Shown here in pieces: positions 9,521 through 20,100 of a stretch of DNA of 64,000 nucleotides; within the stretch, counting starts at the first letter, position 1, and each line of letters begins with the position of its first letter. The DNA comes from Cytophagaceae bacterium ABcell3 (GTDB taxonomy: Bacteria > Bacteroidota > Bacteroidia > Cytophagales > Cytophagaceae), in NCBI GenBank assembly GCA_030913385.1, contig CP133159.1, positions 186,001 through 250,000 on the forward strand. Direction: 5' to 3'. The position numbers were made by a program, and so were the translations under genes. The notes under the pieces were generated by a model, which was given only the letters and a program-made list of their open reading frames with translations, was not told the DNA's origin and made no database searches.

Positions 9521-10432
9521 ATTTTATGATTATATATTAACACTATTAATTAAATGCCCCATAAATACATTAAGACAAACCAAAGGTAACCCTGAAAAAC
9601 AAACTTTATTATTAGAAAAATTACATTATAATTTTCCTAAAAGCAGCTTTTAAACAAGGATACTCATTGAAATGTTTTATTAAAATAGCGCAAAAAACAA
9701 TAAAATACTAATATTTTTATGTACTTTTTATAGATTCGAATGACTTTTAATGAACGCTACAGATGACCTGAAAATAAAAGGTTTGATTTCCAAATCTATA
9801 TGCAGGCAATCTTTAATGAAGAAGAACCACCCAAAAAAATAATAGGCGCAGGCGCTATCATTCTATTTTATAATTTCCGGTGCTAAGCAAATTAAGAAAG
9901 TTTGATCTAACATTCACTTTTAGGCTAGCAACATACTTTTTGTTCTCACATTCGAAGCACACACACCATTACATTATATATATAAGGGTTTGCGGACCTT
10001 ACTATATGTTGATTATTCAGCAGGCCTTACTTAAAATCATAATGGATTATTTTAATAATAAAGGAGCCAGCTTACCGAAATGATTAAAAAAAAGGACACA
10101 AAAAATTAAAAAAAGCCACAATTTTCAAACAAAATACTACAACTTTTAAAATAATAGCCTTGTAAAAGAAGTTAAAATATAACCTATTTAATTTATTCTT
10201 GCATTTTAGGAAGAAAATTAACGCAGATGTAATAAAAAGATAGGTTTATTCTTACAATTTATACTCAACTTTAAGTATTTTTGTAAAACACCCTTTTCTG
10301 AAAAGGGCTATTCTTATCAATATTGACAAGTCCAGCATGCTAAAACAAGCATGAAACTTATTTCTCAATAAGCATGTTCGGATACAACTAAAAGGATTCT
10401 GGTAAAAAACTACAACTTTATTAATATTCCTG
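9521..10432. other. Long AT-rich gap between the divergent GH8 and gltB genes
   Basis: No convincing gene: the small frames have no signal peptide, motif or coding bias. The right part probably holds the gltB promoter. TATTTTTG at 10276-10283 matches the -7 consensus TAnnTTTG, giving a leader of about 140 bases. The leader carries two small hairpins, CCCTTT-TCTG-AAAGGG near 10291 and CATGCT-AAAACA-AGCATG near 10336. Whether they regulate gltBD is not known. Confidence 0.45.
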
Positions 10433-13400
10433 ATGACGAAACAAAATAATACCGGATTGTACAATGCCAGCTTTGAGCACGACTCATGCGGTATCGGCTT
10501 TGTAGCTAACCTGAAAGGAAGAAAATCACACAAAATTATAGAAGATGCGCTTCATATGCTCGCCAGAATGGAGCATAGAGGAGCCTGTGGCTGTGAACCA
10601 AACACTGGAGACGGTGCAGGTATACTTATACAAGTGCCACATGAGTTTTTTGTTGATGAATGTGTAAAATCAGGAATTAAGCTTCCGGCATTTGGAGATT
10701 ATGGCGTCGGAATGGTTTTCTTTCCTAAAGACGAGAAAGAGCGTGAAGACTGTAGGGCTATTCTAAACAGAAATATTGAAAAGCTCGGCATGCAACTTCT
10801 TGGCTACAGAAAACTCCCAGTTTGCACTGAAGGCATTGGGCCAAGTGCCTTGGCAGTTGAGCCGCAGATGGAACAGGTTTTTATTAAAAAGCCTGACAAC
10901 ATTAATGACCCTGAAGATTTCGAAAGGAAATTATTCGTTCTTAGAAACTATGTTACCAGACTTGTTAGAGAGTCTGTACAGTCTAAGACAATCAAAGACC
11001 TATTCCACTTTGTTTCTCTTTCTTATAAGACTATTACTTATAAAGGACAGCTTACAACAAACCAGGTAAGGCCTTACTTCCTGGACCTTCATCATGACGA
11101 AGTTGTTTCTGCGCTAGCAGTTGTCCACTCAAGGTTTTCCACTAATACGTTCCCTTCTTGGAAACTGGCACAGCCTTTCCGTTATATAGCACACAATGGT
11201 GAAATCAACACTGTTAAGGGAAATGTAAACTGGATGAAAGCGCAAGAAGCTGCTTTCGAATCTAAGCACTTTACAAGAGAAGAGCTTGACATGGTAAGTC
11301 CGATCTGTGACTCATCGCAGTCTGACTCCGCCAACTTAGATAATGCTATAGAACTTCTTACTTTAAGTGGAAGATCTCTACCACATGTAATGATGATGCT
11401 GGTGCCTGAAGCATGGGACGGTAATGATGACATGAATGACACCAAAAGGGCATTCTACGAATATCATGCTGCGCTTATGGAACCATGGGACGGTCCTGCT
11501 TCTATTTCATTTACTGACGGTAAAGTAGTAGGCGCTACCCTTGACAGAAACGGACTTCGTCCTTCAAGATATGTAGTTACAGAAGACGATACTGTGATTA
11601 TGGCCTCTGAGGCCGGAGTTATTGAGGTAGACCAATCTAAAGTAGTTACCAAAGGAAGGCTGCAACCAGGAAGAATGTTTGTAGCAGACCTTGAGCAAGG
11701 TAGAATTATCAGCGACGAAGAGTTAAAAGCTGATATCTGCTCTAAGCAACCATATAAAGACTGGCTAAAGAACAAAATTAAGCTGGACGAGCTGCCAGAA
11801 GCTATAAGTTCTTTCCAACAGCCTGATGAAAAAACCTTACTTAAAAGACAGCAAACTTTTGGTTATTCTACAGAAGACCTAAAAGTTGTTGTTTCTGAAA
11901 TGGCCGAAACAGGCAAAGAACCTATTGGTTCTATGGGTATAGACACTCCACTGGCCATTCTTTCAGATCAAAGTCAACATTTAGCTAACTATTTCAAGCA
12001 GTTGTTTGCCCAGGTAACCAACCCTCCGATTGACCCAATCAGGGAGCGTATGGTTATGTCCCTTATTTCTTATGTGGGCGGATCGCTTAACCTTCTTGAA
12101 GAGTCGCCTATGCACTGCAAGATCGTTGAGCTAAAGCAGCCTGTGCTTACTAACAAAGATCTTGAAAAACTACGCTATCTAGACCAGTCTTACTTCCAAA
12201 CTAAGACGATCAACATAACCTTTAAAGCAGACGGGCAGCTAGGCTCTCTTGAAAAAGCACTTACAAGAATCTGTAACTATGCTTCAGACGCAGTAGAGGA
12301 TGGTTATTCTATTATCCTGCTTTCTGACAGAAATGTAGACAGTAGCCATGCGCCTGTGCCTTCTTTATTAGCCACTTCTGCTGTACACCATCACCTAATC
12401 AAGAAAGGTTACAGAGGAAAAGTAGGCATAGTAGTAGAAGCTGGCGATGTATGGGAAGTACACCACTTTGCAACGCTAATAAGCTTTGGCGCCTCTGCCG
12501 TAAATCCTTATTTAACTTTTGAATCAATTGTAGACCTTAAGAACAAAGGCTTTATTGATTCTGAGCTTGCAGAAGACAAACTGTTTGCCAATTACATCAA
12601 AGCTGTAAATAATGGCTTGCTTAAAGTGTTCTCTAAAATGGGTATTTCTACCCTACAGTCTTATCAGGGAGCACAAATTTTCGAAGCGCTTGGTATCAGC
12701 AAAGATGTTATTGACAAATACTTTACTAATACAGTATCAAGAATTGGAGGTTTAAACCTTGATGGAATTGCAAAAGAGGCACTGACCAAGCATAAGTTGG
12801 CATTCCCAGCCAAACCTATACAAAATTCAAGATTGGAAGTTGGTGGGGTTTACCAGTGGAAGAGAAGAGGTGAGTATCACTTATTCAACCCTCAAACTAT
12901 ACATCTATTACAGCAGTCTACCAAGACTAATGACTATTCTGTATATAAAAAATACGCAAAGCTAGTTAACGACCAAAGTGTCAAAGCTGCTACACTTAGA
13001 GGTCTCCTCAAATTTAAGCCTGCGGACGAACCAATCCCACTAGAAGAAGTGGAGCCTATTGAGAATATATTCAAGAGATTTGCCACAGGTGCAATGTCTT
13101 TTGGCTCAATATCTCACGAAGCACATACTACCTTGGCCATTGCCATGAACAGAATTGGTGGTAAAAGTAACTCTGGAGAAGGTGGAGAAGACGAAATAAG
13201 ATTTGAGAGAAAGCCAAACGGCGATTGGGAAAGATCTGCCATTAAGCAGGTAGCTTCAGGCCGTTTTGGTGTAACAAGTTACTATTTGGCCAATGCTGAT
13301 GAAATTCAGATCAAAATGGCCCAAGGTGCTAAGCCTGGTGAAGGTGGTCAGCTTCCTGGACATAAAGTAGATGATTGGATAGGAAGGGTAAGACACTCTA

Positions 13401-14986
13401 CCCCGGGTGTAGGACTTATTTCTCCTCCTCCACACCACGATATTTATTCTATTGAAGACTTAGCACAGTTGATTTTCGACCTTAAGAATTCAAACCGTGA
13501 GGCGAGAATAAATGTAAAACTAGTTTCTGAGGCCGGTGTAGGTACCATTGCGGCTGGTGTTACTAAAGCGCATGCCGATGTAGTACTTATTTCTGGACAT
13601 GATGGTGGAACAGGAGCCTCTCCAATTAGTTCTATCCGTCACGCAGGTCTTCCTTGGGAGCTTGGTTTGGCTGAGACGCACCAAACATTGGTAAAAAATA
13701 AACTAAGAAGCAGAATTACAGTTCAGGCAGACGGTCAGATGAAAACCGGTCGCGACCTTGCCATCGCTGCGCTTCTAGGTGCTGAAGAGTGGGGTGTAGC
13801 AACGGCTGCCCTTGTAACCGCCGGATGTATTATGATGCGTAAGTGTCACTTAAATACTTGCCCGGTAGGTGTAGCAACTCAAAACAAAGAACTTAGGGCT
13901 TTATTCTCTGGAAAACCTGAGCATGTAGTGAACCTGTTTACTTTCTTAGCTACTGAGCTTAGAGAAATAATGGCAGAGCTAGGCTTCAGAACTGTTGATG
14001 AAATGATAGGCCAAGTTGATAAACTGGCAATTAGAGATGACATCAACCACTGGAAGTATAAGTCTCTGGATCTTTCTGGTATCCTTTACAAAGCAGAAGC
14101 AGACCCTGAAGTTGGTATCTATAAGCAAGAAGAGCAAGACCATGGTCTAGAACTAGTTCTTGACAATGCGCTAATAGAGGCTGCTAAACCTGCACTTGAG
14201 AACCAGAAACCGGTTTCCAAAGAGTTTAAAATAACGAATATAGACCGCTCCGCTGGAACTATGTTATCCAACGAAGTGTCTAAAAAATATAAAGGACAAG
14301 GCCTACCTGCTGGCACCATACACCTTAAGTTTAAAGGTTCTGCCGGACAAAGCTTTGGCGCATTCACTGCACCTGGTATCAAAATGGAACTAGAAGGTGA
14401 GGCAAACGATTATTTTGGTAAAGGTTTGTCAGGCTCTACATTAATCCTGTACCCACCAAAAGAGTCCAAGTTTAACCCTTCGGATAACATTATTGTTGGT
14501 AATGTTTGCTTCTACGGAGCTACTTCTGGAGATGCATACATCAGAGGACAAGCTGGCGAGAGGTTCTGTGTAAGAAACTCTGGCGCAAAAGCAGTGGTAG
14601 AAGGTGTTGGAGATCACGGTTGTGAATATATGACAGGTGGTATCGCCGTTATACTTGGCGAAACCGGTCGTAACTTTGCCGCTGGTATGAGTGGAGGTAT
14701 GGCATTTATTTACGATAAGGCCAAGAAGTTTAAGGAGCGCTGCAATATGGAAATGATCGGATTTGACCCAATGGAAAATGAAGATCTGGAACTATTGAAA
14801 GACCTTATCAAAAACCACTTCAAGTACACTGGAAGTGACGTAGCTGAAGGCATTCTTAAAAACTGGGATGAAGAAGTGAAGCACTTCATCAAAGTAATGC
14901 CAACGGATTACAAAAACGTATTGTTAAAAAGAAAGCAACAACAAAAGGAGTCAACTGATAATAAGGAGGTATTAATTCATGGGTAA
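10433..14986 (+). CDS. gltB: Glutamate synthase (GOGAT), large subunit
   Basis: The 1517-residue large subunit makes two glutamates from glutamine and 2-oxoglutarate. A short propeptide precedes Cys19 in HDSCGIGFV, the expected nucleophile of the class II amidotransferase domain (19 to about 400). The FMN-binding synthase domain lies at about 830-1190, with AQGAKPGEGGQLPG and the 3Fe-4S cysteines in CIMMRKCHLNTCPVG near 1132-1143. The C-terminal GXGXG beta-helix is at about 1260-1450. Length and domain order match bacterial GltB. The start at 10433 is the only one that gives a short propeptide. The stop overlaps the gltD start by 8 bases, so the two subunits are translationally coupled. Confidence 0.98.
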   Translation: MTKQNNTGLYNASFEHDSCGIGFVANLKGRKSHKIIEDALHMLARMEHRGACGCEPNTGDGAGILIQVPHEFFVDECVKSGIKLPAFGDYGVGMVFFPKDEKEREDCRAILNRNIEKLGMQLLGYRKLPVCTEGIGPSALAVEPQMEQVFIKKPDNINDPEDFERKLFVLRNYVTRLVRESVQSKTIKDLFHFVSLSYKTITYKGQLTTNQVRPYFLDLHHDEVVSALAVVHSRFSTNTFPSWKLAQPFRYIAHNGEINTVKGNVNWMKAQEAAFESKHFTREELDMVSPICDSSQSDSANLDNAIELLTLSGRSLPHVMMMLVPEAWDGNDDMNDTKRAFYEYHAALMEPWDGPASISFTDGKVVGATLDRNGLRPSRYVVTEDDTVIMASEAGVIEVDQSKVVTKGRLQPGRMFVADLEQGRIISDEELKADICSKQPYKDWLKNKIKLDELPEAISSFQQPDEKTLLKRQQTFGYSTEDLKVVVSEMAETGKEPIGSMGIDTPLAILSDQSQHLANYFKQLFAQVTNPPIDPIRERMVMSLISYVGGSLNLLEESPMHCKIVELKQPVLTNKDLEKLRYLDQSYFQTKTINITFKADGQLGSLEKALTRICNYASDAVEDGYSIILLSDRNVDSSHAPVPSLLATSAVHHHLIKKGYRGKVGIVVEAGDVWEVHHFATLISFGASAVNPYLTFESIVDLKNKGFIDSELAEDKLFANYIKAVNNGLLKVFSKMGISTLQSYQGAQIFEALGISKDVIDKYFTNTVSRIGGLNLDGIAKEALTKHKLAFPAKPIQNSRLEVGGVYQWKRRGEYHLFNPQTIHLLQQSTKTNDYSVYKKYAKLVNDQSVKAATLRGLLKFKPADEPIPLEEVEPIENIFKRFATGAMSFGSISHEAHTTLAIAMNRIGGKSNSGEGGEDEIRFERKPNGDWERSAIKQVASGRFGVTSYYLANADEIQIKMAQGAKPGEGGQLPGHKVDDWIGRVRHSTPGVGLISPPPHHDIYSIEDLAQLIFDLKNSNREARINVKLVSEAGVGTIAAGVTKAHADVVLISGHDGGTGASPISSIRHAGLPWELGLAETHQTLVKNKLRSRITVQADGQMKTGRDLAIAALLGAEEWGVATAALVTAGCIMMRKCHLNTCPVGVATQNKELRALFSGKPEHVVNLFTFLATELREIMAELGFRTVDEMIGQVDKLAIRDDINHWKYKSLDLSGILYKAEADPEVGIYKQEEQDHGLELVLDNALIEAAKPALENQKPVSKEFKITNIDRSAGTMLSNEVSKKYKGQGLPAGTIHLKFKGSAGQSFGAFTAPGIKMELEGEANDYFGKGLSGSTLILYPPKESKFNPSDNIIVGNVCFYGATSGDAYIRGQAGERFCVRNSGAKAVVEGVGDHGCEYMTGGIAVILGETGRNFAAGMSGGMAFIYDKAKKFKERCNMEMIGFDPMENEDLELLKDLIKNHFKYTGSDVAEGILKNWDEEVKHFIKVMPTDYKNVLLKRKQQQKESTDNKEVLIHG
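14963..14970 (+). promoter_or_regulatory. Strong Shine-Dalgarno site for gltD inside gltB
   Basis: AAGGAGGT ends 8 bases before the gltD ATG and lies within the last gltB codons. Shine-Dalgarno sites are rare in Bacteroidota, and I noticed no comparable site before the other starts I checked here, so this one probably sets the GltB:GltD ratio together with the 8-base overlap. Confidence 0.8.
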
Positions 14987-16457
14987 ACCAACCGGATTTC
15001 TAGAATTTGACAGGGACCTCCCTCAAAAAAGGGATCCCAAAGAAAGGGTAAAAGATTATAAAGAGCTCTATATAGAGTTCGGTGAAGAAAACGTACAAAA
15101 GCAGGCAAGCAGATGCATGGACTGTGGTGTACCTTTTTGCCACAACGGATGCCCACTAGGTAATAATATACCTGAATTTAATGACGCTGTATACGAAGGA
15201 AATTGGGAAGAGGCTATTCAAGTACTTCTATCTACCAATAACTTTCCTGAGTTTACCGGTAGGATATGCCCTGCCCCTTGTGAAGCAGCATGTGTTCTTG
15301 GTATCAACAAGCCTCCTGTTACAATTGAGGAAATTGAAAAGAACATAGTTGAGACTGCCTTTAAAAAAGGATTAATTAAGCCTGTAGTACCTTCTGTACG
15401 TACTGGTAAAAAAGTTGCGGTTGTAGGCTCTGGCCCTTCTGGTTTGGCTGCCGCTGCCCAATTGAACAAAGCTGGACATTGGGTGACTGTATTTGAAAGA
15501 GCAGATGAAATAGGTGGCCTTTTAAGATATGGTATCCCAGATTTCAAGCTTGAGAAATGGGTCATTGAGCGTCGTGTAAAACTAATGGAAGAAGAAGGCG
15601 TAGTATTCAAAACCAACGCTAATGTTGGTAAGAATGTGAAAGTAAAGCAACTTCTAAACGACTTTGATGCTATAGTTCTTTGCGGTGGCTCAACGGTGCC
15701 TAGAGACCTTCCTATTCCTGGAAGAAACCTAAAAGGTGTTCATTTTGCTATGGACTTCCTAACGCAACAAAACAGACGCGTTAGCAATAAGGAAGTTACC
15801 ACAGAAGATATATTGGCCACTGATAAAAATGTCATTGTTATAGGTGGTGGTGACACAGGTGCTGACTGTGTAGGAACTTCTAACAGACATGGTGCCAAAT
15901 CCATTACCCAAGTAGAGCTTCTACCTAAACCTCCGGTAGATAGACCTGACACTACTCCTTGGCCACAATGGCCAATGATCCTCAGAACATCTACTTCCCA
16001 TGAAGAAGGATGTGAGCGTAAATGGTCTATCTTCACCAAAGAGTTTGTGGGTGATGAAAATGGCAACTTAACAGGTCTAAAAGTAGCCGAAATGGGATGG
16101 AACAAGCCTGAGCCAGGAAAGATGCCTAAGTACGTAGAAATTGAAGGTACTGAAAAAATAATTCCTTGCGAACTAGCGCTTTTAGCAGTTGGTTTCCTTC
16201 ACCCTCAGCACGAAGGCATGCTTAACGAACTAGAGCTTGAGTATGATGAAAGAGGAAACGTGAAGTGTGACGACTCATATCAATCAAGCAAAAAGAAAAT
16301 TTTCTCTGCTGGTGATATGAGAAGAGGCCAGTCGTTAGTTGTATGGGCTATGGCTGAAGGTAGAGAAGCTGCCAGAAATGTGGATGAGTTCCTCATGGGC
16401 GAATCAAAACTTGAAGCACGTGACGAGTCAATGCTAAATACTACTTCAGTAGCTTAA
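14979..16457 (+). CDS. gltD: Glutamate synthase, small subunit (NADPH)
   Basis: A 492-residue flavoprotein that passes electrons from NAD(P)H through FAD and 4Fe-4S clusters to GltB. The N-terminal cysteine motifs CMDCGVPFCHNGCPLG (near 46-61) and CPAPCEAAC (near 97) bind the Fe-S clusters. The FAD dinucleotide-binding motif VVGSGPSGLAAAAQL lies near 148 and the NADPH motif VIGGGDTGADC near 287. The C-terminal SAGDMRRGQSLVVWA closes the FAD site. It is the second gene of the gltBD operon and is followed by a clear terminator. Confidence 0.98.
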   Translation: MGKPTGFLEFDRDLPQKRDPKERVKDYKELYIEFGEENVQKQASRCMDCGVPFCHNGCPLGNNIPEFNDAVYEGNWEEAIQVLLSTNNFPEFTGRICPAPCEAACVLGINKPPVTIEEIEKNIVETAFKKGLIKPVVPSVRTGKKVAVVGSGPSGLAAAAQLNKAGHWVTVFERADEIGGLLRYGIPDFKLEKWVIERRVKLMEEEGVVFKTNANVGKNVKVKQLLNDFDAIVLCGGSTVPRDLPIPGRNLKGVHFAMDFLTQQNRRVSNKEVTTEDILATDKNVIVIGGGDTGADCVGTSNRHGAKSITQVELLPKPPVDRPDTTPWPQWPMILRTSTSHEEGCERKWSIFTKEFVGDENGNLTGLKVAEMGWNKPEPGKMPKYVEIEGTEKIIPCELALLAVGFLHPQHEGMLNELELEYDERGNVKCDDSYQSSKKKIFSAGDMRRGQSLVVWAMAEGREAARNVDEFLMGESKLEARDESMLNTTSVA

Positions 16458-16475
16458 AAACACTGTAGTTATAAA

Positions 16476-16517
16476 TAAAAAAAGCCTCCTTTGATAGCAA
16501 AGAGGGGCTTTTTTTAT
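16476..16517 (+). terminator. Intrinsic terminator of gltBD
   Basis: AAAAAAAGCCTCCTTTG and CAAAGAGGGGCTTTTTTT form an imperfect stem with a short loop and end in a T-tract, 20 bases after the gltD stop. Confidence 0.85.
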
Positions 16518-16639
16518 GAATGGTGGTTTAAAGTCTGATACGTCGTCAGCCCTTTGGACACTGACGGGTGTTTCCCGCAATGTTACCGCCACACTTTCTT
16601 ACTTTTCTTGCTTGTTCAAATAAAAGGCTTTCATATACA

Positions 16640-16755
16640 GTGGGTGCCGATAACAAATAGGCACTACTGAACTATGCAGGCTTTTTTAGAGCCCCGAAGG
16701 GGCGACATGATTATAGAAACAATTAATAGCATCTAAAACAGCCCTGAAGGGGCGT
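16640..16755. repeat. Direct repeat of about 116 bases with REP-like palindromes, copy 1
   Basis: Starts GTGGGTGCCGATAACAAATA and contains two short palindromes, GCCCCGAAGGGGC and GCCCTGAAGGGGC, about 50 bases apart. Copy 2 at 16909-17024 is nearly identical. Short GC-rich palindromes in pairs resemble REP/BIME elements mobilised by RAYT transposases; no transposase gene lies in this window. Confidence 0.85.
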
Positions 16756-16908
16756 TATATTCAATAAAGTGCAGTTGGTCTTTTATAAAGCCGTCAGGTC
16801 TTTGGATGCTGACGAATTATTTCAGATAGACCTGTGCTACCTATTTCTCTTTCTCCACAATCTTCTACCTTTCTGATTTTTCCAAAAAAGGAGTATACTC
16901 AAATACAT

Positions 16909-17024
16909 GTGGGTGCCGATAACAAATAGGCACTACTGAACTATGCAGGTTAATTTAGAGCCCCGAAGGGGCGATATGATTATAGAAACGGTTAATAGCG
17001 TCTGAAACAGCCCTGAAGGGGCGT
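16909..17024. repeat. Direct repeat of about 116 bases with REP-like palindromes, copy 2
   Basis: Second copy of the unit at 16640-16755, in the same orientation, 269 bases downstream. Both palindromes are intact. Most differences from copy 1 lie just after the shared CTATGCAGG and in the AT-rich middle. Confidence 0.85.
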
Positions 17025-17171
17025 CATTGCATAAACTGCTGTTAGGTTAAGCGACAACATAAACGGTAGAAAAGAAAAAGTAAGGTAAAGCAAGAAAAGA
17101 GAAATAGCTCGTAGATATCTGATCTTGGCATTGGGCCAGTTATCCATTTCATCATATATGACTTTCCTTTA

Positions 17172-20100
17172 TTATCTCATCAAATGCAACCACCCTTTAC
17201 ACTTAACACCTCGTGGTGTAGTTATCAGGTAATAGTATACACCTTCACTTAAACCTTCCCCACCAAATGTATTATCATAGTTTTCATGAGAGTACACGGG
17301 ATCCCCCCATCTATTATAAAGATCGAACCGCCAATTTTCAGTCATCCCTTTAATCTCATAAAAGTCATTCTTACCATCGTTATTAGGTGTAATCAGATTA
17401 GGAGCCAAAACCTCTGGCAAGTCTAACTCATCTGTACCGGTCCAAGAGCAAAGTTCATTTTCTACGGTAAATTGAATATGGTAAGTTCCAAAAGCTGGAA
17501 ATGTATGTTCAAGCTCCTGGTCATTAACTATACTTCCATCTCCCAGATCCCAGGTAAAGCGAAGAGGCCCATAACTATCATTATGAAAAGCGCCTCTTGG
17601 CAGGCCTTTGCAATCCGTGATATTCTCAACAGAAAAGCTAGAGTCTATCCTGGCAACATCAACAAAGACTTCTTTAGAGCCTTCACAATTATTCTCATCT
17701 TTAATCAACACCGTATAAGTAGTAGCAGTATCTGGAAAGGCAAACGGGTCTGGAACAGTGGAGTTTGACAGGGTATTACCAGGAGACCACTCATAAGAAT
17801 ACTCTTCTTTATAGTTTTGGTTAAGGTGGGCAGAATCTGGATAGCATATCACATGATGCTCTTTTGCCTCGTCAATATCAGGTTTAAAAACCTCAATATG
17901 CTTAACGGCCGTATCATATTGGTCGCAAGAGTTAGGGTTATATGCAATTAAAGTTGCCTCATAGACACCAGGGTTATGATATGTATGATTAAAATCTGGT
18001 CGTTGAGAAGATCGTTCTCTCCCATCCCCTGAATTCCAGAAATAATAAGTTGCCCCTACAGACTGATTGGTAAAACGAACACTCAAAGGGGCGCAACCTT
18101 CTTCAGGGTCTGCTTCGAAATCGGCTTTTAAACCTTGCACATTAAACTTGATTAGGGCATTGTTACACGCATTGGCCCCTGTAGCTCTATTATTTGGCGA
18201 CCATACACCAGGCGTAGTCGGGAAATTGCTCTCTGAACCTCCACAGCTACACACAGATTGGTAAATAACTCCATTATTGTCAAACCTACTAGTTCCTCCA
18301 TCTACATGGTCATGGCCACTCCCGCCAACATATGTACCGTAAGTTAACCCGCTAGCATCAACATCTATGACCGAAATATAAAAATCTGAACCATTGGTAG
18401 TACGTTGAAAAGCGTTTGATGTGGTGGGAAGGTTATTAGTATTGCCATTAAAATATGCATTGGGAGAGTTATTACTGCCCCCACCCCAACCAGAAAAATA
18501 CATTTGTTTGCACTGGTTTACCATAAATGCCGTAGGAGAAAAATCATTTTTATTTTGTGAAGAGCCTATTACAGTAGAAAAAACCTGGCCACGCAAACTA
18601 TTATTAAGCTTATGAATAAACTGACGGCTGTTCCTATTGAAATATTCAGCATTATACACTGGATAGTCTCCTCTTGACTGTCCTAAAACATATACATCAT
18701 CGTCCTCGTCCACCTGAACAAAAAAACACATGTCATAAGCAGTAGTCCCTAAAAAGGTTCCTCCTAAAATACGCCCACCATCATTGGCGATTTTTAACAC
18801 AAAGCCATCCACAAAACCTGCATGCCTCGGACGAAAGCCACCGGAGCCAATGGGAAAGTTTGAACTGGCCGTTCCTCCGGTAACAAAAATATTGTTATCA
18901 GAGTCTAACTGAATTCCAACCGCGGCATCTACCCCCGACCCTCCTAAATAGGTTCCCCAATACATATCTGTCAGTGATGAATTCAATTTTACAACTATTG
19001 CATCAACACTGCCCCTCAGACTTTCTTGAATAGGACTACTAACAGGAAAGTTCGAAGAGTTAGTACGGCTGGCGATATATATATTATCCTCAGCGTCTAC
19101 AATTACCTCTCCCCTAAACTGGTCGCCATAGTTTTGTACAAGAGAACTTCCAGTATTTAGTATACCGTCATTTTCGCTACCACCCAAATAAGTGGATGCT
19201 AGCAATCTAGTACCATTACTTGAAAGTTTATTGATAACTAAATCTGTACCTTGATTAAAGTCATAAAAAGAGTGGAAAGTATAGCGCCTCCCTCCCCCAA
19301 AGACAACTTGAAAGGCATTGGACAAAACAGGGTAGTTATGAGAGGAAGTTAAGCCCATGACTACTAACTCATCCTTGCCGTTTACCACCATACTTATCGG
19401 CACTTCAGCATCGCCTCCCCCCAGATAGGTAGCGTAAACTAAATTTCTGCCATTCGGAGTGTATTTAAGGATAGCAATATCTACATTTCCACCAAAAGTA
19501 GTAGAATAGGCCCCATGAGTAGTAGGAAAACCCAAACCAAAGACAATGCCCCCTGAATATGCATGCCCTTCATCATCGTAAGTAGCTGTGAACCCCCAGT
19601 TATCGGCACGAGAGCCCGAATACGTAGAGAAAACTACTTCTGGGTCTATAACTAAAGGGTATTCATCATCATACCCTTCTGGAAAACTAAATGAAACCGT
19701 GTTGCCTATAACTACAAAATCACATTTAACCTCAACCTCTTTTTCATCGATAAGCTGATAAGCATAAGGCTTTTTTTCGGTAACAGTTCTTAAGGAAGTA
19801 AATACTTGCAGATTACCTTCATTTAAAAGCACTTCATCAGCTCCATTATAAAGCATACTGATATTTGCCGGATCAGCTCCAGGAGCTACAACAAAGTCAT
19901 ATTTCAAATTATCAGCATGACCTTTATATACCATATCAATTCCATCATACAGATTTTCATATTTGATTGAATTATATGAGTGCACGCTAGACGCCCAGCG
20001 GGAGGTATCATTTCCTAGAAAGTAGTTGCGAGGAAAGCCACCTCCTCCATCTTCTCCTTGAACAACAGGATGTTCATTGGCACCTTGAAAAACCACATTA

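Larger units (their letters stand above)
16518..17171. other. Non-coding block with two repeat units
   Basis: No gene is visible. The block holds two units, each with a CGTCAG...CTGACG small hairpin (near 16541 and 16791) followed 60-110 bases later by a near-identical segment of about 116 bases (listed separately). The last 140 bases contain an A/G-rich tract (17070-17110), partly complementary to the T/C-rich tracts near 16590-16615 and 16845-16885. Confidence 0.6.

Noticed and set aside
9880-10083. 67-codon open frame in the gap before gltB
   Set aside because: No signal peptide or motif, low complexity, and no conserved start context.
16640-17024. CRISPR array
   Set aside because: Only two repeat units, each of about 116 bases with inner palindromes, and no cas gene in the window.
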